This document shows positions 58,214-64,000 of a stretch of 64,000 bases of DNA, piece by piece. The translations under genes and the position numbers were made by a program. The notes under the pieces are model-generated. The model made no database searches and had not been told where the DNA came from. It saw nothing but the letters and a program-made list of their open reading frames with translations. The DNA comes from Paenibacillus sp. HB172176 (lineage in GTDB: Bacteria > Bacillota > Bacilli > Paenibacillales > Paenibacillaceae). Positions within the stretch are counted from its first letter, which is position 1. Every line of letters starts with the position of its first letter. The DNA is taken from contig NZ_JAATHD010000020.1 in assembly GCF_011947265.1 (NCBI RefSeq), positions 1 through 64,000 on the forward strand, in the 5' to 3' direction.

Positions 58214-59569
58214 TCATTTACGTTGTTTGAATTGCAAAGTGATAGTCGTCCCCAAATTCGGAAGACTGAATACATCCACCTTGCCTTCATGCAGATCGAT
58301 AATTCGCTTCGCGATGGACAAGCCGAGCCCGACGCCTCCGGTAGTTCGGCTTCTTGCGCCGTCAACGCGATAGAATCGCTCGAACAGATAAGGAAGATCC
58401 TTCTCCGGAATGCCCATCCCCTTGTCCTTCACTTCAATATTGACAATTCCTTTTAGAAGCGAGATCGAGATATCGATCGGCTCCTTGGAATATTTGATCG
58501 CGTTGTCCAGCAAGATGACGAGCAACTGCCTAATCTTGTCCTTATCTCCGGTCATTTTGACCGACCGCGAAAGCACCCTCACGCGAATTTGACGCTGGAA
58601 GGTCGTTTGCAGCATCGTCGCAAGCTCCTCAACAATCTGAACGACATCGAACATCTCCAGACGCAGCCAATCCTCTTGCTCCGCTTCGGCAAGCATCAGC
58701 ATCGATTTTGTCAAATTTTGCAGCCTCACCGCTTCCTTGGCAATCGCCTCGATCGCCTCATCGCGGACGCTCTCATCATCCCGCCCCCAGCGCTTCAACA
58801 TGCCCGCATAACTGCTAATAACCGTCAGCGGCGTTTTCAACTCATGCGAAGCATCCGCCACGAATTGCTTCTGTCTTGCGAATGTGCGGTCAAGCCTCTC
58901 AATCATCTGATTGAAAGCCCGGACCAATTGCTGGAGTTCGGCGGATTCCTCGCGATTCGTGACGGCAATCTGTCTCAGCTTGCCGCTTCTATCGATTTCC
59001 CTCATCGTATTCACCATCTGTTGAATCGGAGCTGTCAGTCTCGAGGTGAACCATAACGTTCCGAAGATCGCGAATAGAATGGCTCCGATACTCGTCACGC
59101 TAAGTGCCCCGACAAGCACCTGCAAATACTTGTCAAGCTCGTCGAGAATCCGATTCACCTCAAGCATGGCGATAACTTGTCCATCCTCATAGATCGGCAC
59201 CCGCATAAAAATAACCCGTTCTCCGTTTTTTGTAATCATCCCGCTATGATGAACCGACTCAAATTGAGCGGGCAGCTCGAGCAGTATCGGATTAGAGCCG
59301 GATATATTGACGACCCGATTCGACGGGACGATGATACGTATCATTTCTTTCACATTATAGTACTCGTTAAGCAACTCAGCCGTATTAAGGCCTCGCCCGC
59401 TCTGAATTCGGGGGTTTTCGAGCAATAAATTGACCTTCGTCGTGATGACTTCCTTCTCGCTTTCCGTTGTGATCTTGATCACATAGAAATAGACGAAGAT
59501 GTTGAAGAAAATCAAAATAAGAATAAGCCAGAATATCGTAAAAAGCGTAAATCGTTTACGCAGCGTCAT
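58214..59569 (-). CDS. sensor histidine kinase
   Basis: 451 residues. Membrane segments about 9-31 and 152-174 flank an extracytoplasmic sensing domain (about 33-150). HAMP about 176-228, HisKA with H242 in SHELKTPLTV, and HATPase with N-box LLDNAIKYSKEP and G-boxes KGMGIPEKDLPYLFERFYRVDGARSRTTGGVGLGLS. Similar in architecture to YkoH-type kinases. ATG 59569 overlaps the response-regulator stop codon by 4 bp. Signal unknown. Confidence 0.92.
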   Translation of the reverse strand: MTLRKRFTLFTIFWLILILIFFNIFVYFYVIKITTESEKEVITTKVNLLLENPRIQSGRGLNTAELLNEYYNVKEMIRIIVPSNRVVNISGSNPILLELPAQFESVHHSGMITKNGERVIFMRVPIYEDGQVIAMLEVNRILDELDKYLQVLVGALSVTSIGAILFAIFGTLWFTSRLTAPIQQMVNTMREIDRSGKLRQIAVTNREESAELQQLVRAFNQMIERLDRTFARQKQFVADASHELKTPLTVISSYAGMLKRWGRDDESVRDEAIEAIAKEAVRLQNLTKSMLMLAEAEQEDWLRLEMFDVVQIVEELATMLQTTFQRQIRVRVLSRSVKMTGDKDKIRQLLVILLDNAIKYSKEPIDISISLLKGIVNIEVKDKGMGIPEKDLPYLFERFYRVDGARSRTTGGVGLGLSIAKRIIDLHEGKVDVFSLPNLGTTITLQFKQRK

Positions 59570-60264
59570 GCTTCAGGCTCCTTAATCATATAGCCCACGC
59601 CGCGAACCGTATGAATCAGCTTGTGACGATAACCCTTGTCGAGCTTCTGACGCAGATATCGAATATACACATCAACCAGGTTTGTCTCGCCAATGAAATC
59701 ATAGCCCCATACCTCGGAGAGGATATCCTCTCTGGATTTCTCCGTGTTGCGATTCTCGACCAAATAAACCAGAAGCTCGAATTCGCGAGGCGTAAGCTCG
59801 ATCAACAAATCCTTGCGGTACACCTTGCGCGTGCGCAGCTCGATTGTCAAATCGCCAAGCTTAATAAGATCCGAGCCTTCCGCTTCCTTCGGATTCTGCT
59901 GAAAGATTCGCAGAATGTTCCGCACCCGGGCGAGAAGCTCTTCCATGGCGAACGGCTTCGTAATATAATCATTCGCGCCATGCTCGAAGCCGCTGACCTT
60001 GTCAGGCACCGTATCTCTTGCCGTCAGCAATATGATCGGGACGGGATTGCCCGCTTGCCGAATCAATCGAAGCACCTCGATGCCGCTCATCTCGGGCAGC
60101 ATGACATCAAGCAGCACAAGCTGCCACTCTCCCTCCGACACCATCTCATAGCCCTTGCGTCCATCCTTTGCGACGCCTACCGTATATCCTTCATGCTCTA
60201 ATTCCAATTGCAGAATCCGAGCGATTCCTTCTTCGTCTTCAACGACCAGAATATGCTCATTCAT
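59566..60264 (-). CDS. OmpR-family response regulator
   Basis: 232 residues. Receiver domain with Asp53 as phosphoacceptor (VLLDVMLPEMSG), Thr/Lys switch residues in LLTARD and NDYITKPF, and a C-terminal winged helix (about 133-232; ELTPREFELLVYLVENRNTEKSREDILSEVWGYDF, YIRYLRQKLDKG, IHTVRGVGYMI). Pairs with the kinase encoded by the overlapping next gene. Targets unknown. Confidence 0.94.
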   Translation of the reverse strand: MNEHILVVEDEEGIARILQLELEHEGYTVGVAKDGRKGYEMVSEGEWQLVLLDVMLPEMSGIEVLRLIRQAGNPVPIILLTARDTVPDKVSGFEHGANDYITKPFAMEELLARVRNILRIFQQNPKEAEGSDLIKLGDLTIELRTRKVYRKDLLIELTPREFELLVYLVENRNTEKSREDILSEVWGYDFIGETNLVDVYIRYLRQKLDKGYRHKLIHTVRGVGYMIKEPEA

Positions 60265-60359
60265 TGTTGCTTCACACCTGCTTTCCCAATTACGAATCTA
60301 TTCTTCATCATAATGAAGGCAGCATTCAAATGCAAGCCGGGCACATGGTTTCCGGCGCC

Positions 60360-61940
60360 TCAACGTCCCTGAATGCATCTTGCAGCGAGTCGGCTCACTG
60401 CTGACAAGGAACTCTCGATTTGCTTGCCGAATCTTGGATGATCGATAATCCATCGCCTCTTCCACATCAGTTCCAGAAGCTCATCCTGAGGCAGCATCGG
60501 TATGGCGGTTAGCGGTTTGCGGGGCAGCAGGTCCAGCCATTCCGCGCGTCTGCGAAACTTCATATCTTTGTTCGCGATCCAGTGCAGCTCCCGGCCATTG
60601 GCGCAAAGCGACTGCTCAAGCTCCAACAAAGCCTTCACTTTATCGGGCTGCCACTTGGCGATGAATGGATCGCAGATGACCAGCACATACTGCGACTGCA
60701 GCAGCCACGACATCGCCTCGGGATCCGACCATGCATGCGAGAAATCGATGAGCTGAATCTGCGCTTCAGAATGCAGAAGCCCTTCCGAGAACATCCTTTC
60801 ATGATGTTTCTTCTCGTTTGTGTCCGGGGAAGAACACGGGAGCCAAGTCAAGGCCGGGCTGGACGAAGCCATTACGCCGGGAAGCCACTCATTCCATTCA
60901 GGCGGAAGCTTATAATATTCCGCGGCCATAACGCTGTAGCCTTGCTTGGCAAGAAGCATAGCCGTCGTCAATGTCACCCATGTCGCGCCTGCTCCAGGCG
61001 ATAGAGATATTACACTGATTCTCAATCCATGTCCGCTGTTACCTCCAGCATTGCCAGACCTGCCGTCGGCATCAACCGCTATCGTATGACTGAAATCCAT
61101 TGCGACGCCTGAGGCTGCGGCCTTCAATCCCCGCTCTACCTCCCGCATGGATTGGCAGCGATACGCAGCATTAGGCTCAAGCATTCTCTCCAGCATGCTT
61201 CTAATAATCGCCGGCACATCCTTTGGCAATCCCTTCAAAAGAGCGGGAAGGGGAGCGTTTTGAAGCTCTGCGGCCATGACTCTGCCTCGCATCGCCAAAT
61301 AATAGAACAGCATGCCCAAGCTATAAATATCCGTGCGCGCATCGCTCTGTTTTCCTTCTCGCTGTTCTGGAGCCGCAAAGCCCAATGTGCCGAGTTGAAC
61401 CGTATCCGAAGCTTGCCCTTCTTTGAATCGTCTGGAAATGCCAAAATCGATCAACTTCACTTGTCCGTTTCTGTCGATCATGACATTCGACGGCTTCAAA
61501 TCCCGATGAATAATAGGGACCGGCTGCTCATGCAGATAGAGAAGCGCAGAGCATAATTGCAAGCCGATTTGAATGATGTCCGCTATTGTTAATGCCATTA
61601 ATGATTGTTCCAAGATAGAGGACAGTGTATGTCCGTCTACATAATCCATAATGAGCGCTTCAAAGCAGCCGCTCTCCTCATCCATCGGAAAATAATCGGT
61701 AATATGCGGCAAACAAGGATGGTTAAGTCTCATCAACATGCCCGCTTCCTCCGAGTAAGCAGACACGCCGTGCTTTCCTTCTGCAACCTTCATGGCGCGA
61801 ATGGAACCATCCAGCTTCAAATCGCTTACCGCATAGACTGTGCCCATTCCCCCTTGTCCAACAGGATGCAATACGCGATACCTTCCGCCGATACAATCTC
61901 CTTTGCTTAGTCTGCCATGCTTTGCCCAAGTATGATTCAT
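60360..61940 (-). CDS. Ser/Thr protein kinase fused to a ParA/MinD-like domain
   Basis: 526 residues from ATG 61940 (GGGAGGAG with 8-nt spacing). Hanks-type kinase (about 20-275): G-loop GQGGMGTVY, Lys51 in AMKVAEG, HRDLKPSN (145-152), DFG (165-167), APEQREG. After a short linker a SIMIBI-like domain (about 306-500) starts ISVISLSPGAGATWVT, where the deviant Walker A lacks the Lys of KGGxGKT, followed by a helix typical of ParA/TadZ-like proteins. No membrane segment or PASTA repeats. The kinase is plausibly active; the second domain is probably a non-hydrolysing or receptor-like module. Confidence 0.85.
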   Translation of the reverse strand: MNHTWAKHGRLSKGDCIGGRYRVLHPVGQGGMGTVYAVSDLKLDGSIRAMKVAEGKHGVSAYSEEAGMLMRLNHPCLPHITDYFPMDEESGCFEALIMDYVDGHTLSSILEQSLMALTIADIIQIGLQLCSALLYLHEQPVPIIHRDLKPSNVMIDRNGQVKLIDFGISRRFKEGQASDTVQLGTLGFAAPEQREGKQSDARTDIYSLGMLFYYLAMRGRVMAAELQNAPLPALLKGLPKDVPAIIRSMLERMLEPNAAYRCQSMREVERGLKAAASGVAMDFSHTIAVDADGRSGNAGGNSGHGLRISVISLSPGAGATWVTLTTAMLLAKQGYSVMAAEYYKLPPEWNEWLPGVMASSSPALTWLPCSSPDTNEKKHHERMFSEGLLHSEAQIQLIDFSHAWSDPEAMSWLLQSQYVLVICDPFIAKWQPDKVKALLELEQSLCANGRELHWIANKDMKFRRRAEWLDLLPRKPLTAIPMLPQDELLELMWKRRWIIDHPRFGKQIESSLSAVSRLAARCIQGR

Positions 61941-61956
61941 TGTCGACTCTCCTCCC

Positions 61957-62001
61957 GAAAAAAAATAAATCCCGAGGAACGGCTGAATAGCCTTCCTCGG
62001 G
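61957..62001 (-). terminator. intrinsic terminator of the methyltransferase gene
   Basis: Stem CCCGAGGAA / TTCCTCGGG region (61971-62001), followed on the minus strand by ATTTATTTTTTTT (61970-61957). Between the methyltransferase stop and the kinase ribosome binding site. Confidence 0.8.
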
Positions 62002-62031
62002 ATGCTTTCCCTTGAAATATCGATCATGTGC

Positions 62032-63048
62032 TTATTTCCTTTGCAAATGAAAGGTAACTTCCTCGCGGTTGTGAAACAACTGCTTCGCCTTTAACAGTCT
62101 AAAACCCGTTTCCAGCCTTTCCTTCACTTCGCGAATCGTCTGCAAAGGTTTGCGATGCATCAGCTTTACCGTAATAATGGCGGTGGCGTCTCTCGTCAAC
62201 GCATATTGCAAATCCAGAATCAATCTGCACATTAACATCGGACTCCAACTCATATCGCATACCAAGAGGTCAAAAGCAGCTTCCTTCAGCTTCACCTCGG
62301 AAGCATTCTTCTTCACATGCGTGAAGGTTGGATAAGCCGACAGAGATTCATGCATTTCCGCCGGGTCTATCGAGGTGACGCTCAGCCCTCTTTCGAGCAG
62401 AAGCGAAGTCCAACCGCCCGGAGCCGCGCCGACATCAAGCGCCCGTCTGAAGGATGCGTATTGCAAGGAGAAGCTGCGCTCAGCCTCCAACAGCTTGAAC
62501 TTGGCCCGCGAAATTTGTCCTTCTTCCCGTTGAAATCTGACAGCCCCTCCCGGCCAATCGGAGAGCATGTCCCGCGGAGCTCCAAATCCGGCATACAGAA
62601 AATCCGCCGCCGCATAAATAGATAGAATAATATCAGGCTGCTGCACGACGGGCTCCGCACCTATTTCCTCGAGAACGGCGTCAAGAATCCCCTTCGTATC
62701 CGAGGCGCTGTAATGAAAGGCCGATTTCGAGCTTCTGCGAATATGGACAGCCGCTCGCTTGCCTTCGAAGGCCAAGCGTGAATGCCGAATCATCGCCGAT
62801 AATTCATCCAGATCATTTGCACTGCCGCAAATTTCGATCAACCTATCAACAGGTTGAATATGCCGCAAGAAAATCGGCTCTTGTCGCAAAATCGCCGACA
62901 GCGTATCCGTCTTTGCAATCGGAGAAGTCATAAGGAACACTTCTCCGGCCGCAAGCTGAGCGAATGAGGCTCCAGGAATGATTCTTCGGAGCTCTTCCAT
63001 CGCATAGGACGCATATTTTTGATTGGCCGTTCCGATCCATTGACTCAC
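62032..63048 (-). CDS. RlmM/FtsJ-like SAM-dependent methyltransferase
   Basis: 338 residues. The N-terminal ~150 residues resemble a THUMP-like RNA-binding region (HIRRSSKSAFHYSASDTKGIL). The methyltransferase core has the SAM motif LDVGAAPGGWTSLL and the K-D-K arrangement seen in RrmJ/RlmM enzymes: Lys in SRAKFKLLEAE, Asp in LVCDMSW, Lys in ITVKLM. A 23S rRNA 2'-O-methylation role (RlmM C2498-type) is plausible. Confidence 0.8.
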   Translation of the reverse strand: MSQWIGTANQKYASYAMEELRRIIPGASFAQLAAGEVFLMTSPIAKTDTLSAILRQEPIFLRHIQPVDRLIEICGSANDLDELSAMIRHSRLAFEGKRAAVHIRRSSKSAFHYSASDTKGILDAVLEEIGAEPVVQQPDIILSIYAAADFLYAGFGAPRDMLSDWPGGAVRFQREEGQISRAKFKLLEAERSFSLQYASFRRALDVGAAPGGWTSLLLERGLSVTSIDPAEMHESLSAYPTFTHVKKNASEVKLKEAAFDLLVCDMSWSPMLMCRLILDLQYALTRDATAIITVKLMHRKPLQTIREVKERLETGFRLLKAKQLFHNREEVTFHLQRK

Positions 63049-63106
63049 GATTCAGTATGCCTCATTCCTAAAGGTAGTTTATAAGGTCCAATTTTGATCA
63101 TGTCGA

Positions 63107-63439
63107 TCACTTGCCCGCTGCTTCATCCAACACGCATTGAGGCATAGGACCCCCAAAGAGCTCCGTCGTTTCCGGAAGCTGTTCGGACAAAAGTTCATAC
63201 ATCTGATTTCGTCCGAGGATGCTGGAGGTATGCAGGAAAATTCGTTTGGGATACGCGCCATGCTCGACCAAATGTCTGACAACCTCGTAGCCGGTCGGAT
63301 TCCCCCAGCCGAGATCGAAATCAAGAGATAGAATATCAATCTCTTCTTCATCGATCAGATGCTTGCATTCCTCCGCGTTTCTGGCTAATACGAAGCCCTT
63401 CGGACAATGTCGGTAATCATCCAAATAGACATGAATCAT
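63107..63439 (-). CDS. cREC receiver-like domain protein
   Basis: 110 residues. MIHVYLDDYRHCPKGFVLARNAEECKHLI followed by ILSLDFDLGWGNPTGYEVVRHLVEHG is the pattern of the cyclic-phosphate-processing receiver-like (cREC) domain. The adjacent acidic residues (LDD, LDFD) suggest a metal site. Function unknown. Single small gene between the methyltransferase and the fpg-like gene, same strand. Confidence 0.75.
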   Translation of the reverse strand: MIHVYLDDYRHCPKGFVLARNAEECKHLIDEEEIDILSLDFDLGWGNPTGYEVVRHLVEHGAYPKRIFLHTSSILGRNQMYELLSEQLPETTELFGGPMPQCVLDEAAGK

Positions 63440-63472
63440 GGCAATCCCTCCAGGCGGAAAGCTCGGCTTCCC

Positions 63473-64000
63473 TTATTCCTCGCCGCTCTGACAATGCGGG
63501 CAAATCGCTGTCTTGCGCTTCGCAACCAGGATACGTTCAATCCTATGACCGCAACGCTCGCAAGGCTTGCCTTCCCTGCCGCTTACCTTCAAATAATCTT
63601 TGAAGCCTCCGGTAAGACTGTCATTCGCGAACATAGGATGGTCCCCCGTGCCTCCGTGCGCGATCGCTTCGCGCAAAATTTCGGTCGTGGCATGAAACAG
63701 TCGCTCCCAATTGTCCTCCGACAAAGCTGACAACTTGGAAGCGGGCGAAAGTCTGGCCGCATACGCTATTTCATCCGCATACAACGAACCTATTCCCGCT
63801 ATGGCGCTCCTGTCCATTAATGCGGATTTGAGTCCTTTTCGCGAAGAGGAGAAGCGTGCCTTGAATCTTGCAGGAGTAAGCCGTTTGTCGAGCGGATCGA
63901 TGCCGAAGCTTTTCATCTCCGTCTCAAGCTCCTTCACTGATTTCAAATACAAATCTTCCATGGTTAAACCAAAGAAATGCAAATGACGATCCTCAAATTC
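63473..64000 (-). CDS. formamidopyrimidine-DNA glycosylase family protein (partial, 5' end outside window)
   Basis: C-terminal ~175 residues of an Fpg/Nei family enzyme; the frame is open to the right edge. H2TH helix-two-turn-helix region: GLKSALMDRSAIAGIGSLYADEIAYAARLSP. C-terminal zinc finger CERCGHRIERILVAKRKTAICPHCQ (C-x2-C ... C-x2-C). The DRHLHFFGL segment at the edge belongs to the linker. It excises oxidised bases and nicks abasic DNA; the catalytic Pro2/Glu3 are not visible. MutM-like, but a plant/actinobacterial-type paralogue is possible. Confidence 0.88.
   Translation of the reverse strand, partial: EFEDRHLHFFGLTMEDLYLKSVKELETEMKSFGIDPLDKRLTPARFKARFSSSRKGLKSALMDRSAIAGIGSLYADEIAYAARLSPASKLSALSEDNWERLFHATTEILREAIAHGGTGDHPMFANDSLTGGFKDYLKVSGREGKPCERCGHRIERILVAKRKTAICPHCQSGEE

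Overview
The window looks like chromosome of a spore-forming Gram-positive bacterium of moderate GC, most likely Paenibacillaceae (Paenibacillus/Cohnella type; inferred from gene families, not from a marker gene). Pointers are a SleB-like cortex hydrolase, the XerS recombinase, a YpdA-type bacillithiol disulfide reductase, a pdhABCD operon, a CD3324 protein, UPF0316/YebE, LexA boxes of the Bacillus type and strong GGAGG ribosome binding sites. No rRNA or tRNA genes were seen.

The striking region is 1-3661. Three copies of a ~195-bp structured, GC-rich repeat (68-263, 885-1082, 1469-1666) separate short AT-rich units carrying at most one gene each: the start of a probable P-loop kinase gene, a membrane protein, a gene-less unit and a DinB-fold protein. 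A tyrosine recombinase (2375-3511) lies beside the array. Each unit has its own 16-18 bp terminal inverted repeat beginning GTTAT; the two ends of one unit match each other and not their neighbours, as the ends of integron gene cassettes do. The recombinase promoter (TTGAAT-N17-TATGAT) has a perfect LexA box filling its spacer. I read this as an SOS-controlled, integron-like cassette system, built on a XerC/D-like enzyme without the IntI insertion and on branched attC-like sites about 200 bp long.

3.8-14.4 kb: an ABC-F ATPase, UPF0316, then a compatible-solute block on the minus strand: ehuBCDA (ectoine uptake) followed by ectABC and ectD (ectoine and hydroxyectoine synthesis). Then come a small pentapeptide-like protein and a CD3324 gene with a structured leader. 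14.4-31 kb: mostly single genes (SGNH hydrolase; EamA transporter behind a riboswitch-like leader; pyruvate kinase; AraC regulator; molybdopterin oxidoreductase; CDF transporter; TIM-barrel protein; radical SAM protein; lactonase; FrnE; SleB-like hydrolase; XerS; YpdA). 30-44 kb: a MoxR-DUF58-DUF4129 operon, a ChbG/MOSC pair, an APC permease, a lone ABC ATPase diverging from a small gene with two LexA boxes, a HAD hydrolase, topoisomerase III and a membrane-anchored lysozyme-like protein. 44-53 kb: central metabolism (gltD, folA-thyA, thioesterase, pdhABCD). 53-64 kb: esterase, tyrosine phosphatase, thiamine pyrophosphokinase, a nitrilase-GNAT-GNAT-MBL operon, a two-component system, a kinase/ParA-like fusion, an RlmM-like methyltransferase, a cREC protein and a truncated fpg-like gene at the right edge.

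The plausible systems are osmoprotection (ehu+ect), pyruvate oxidation, the folate/thymidylate pair, and two SOS-controlled loci (the recombinase and the small gene at 38463). Start codons were moved to a downstream codon wherever a ribosome binding site clearly decided it.
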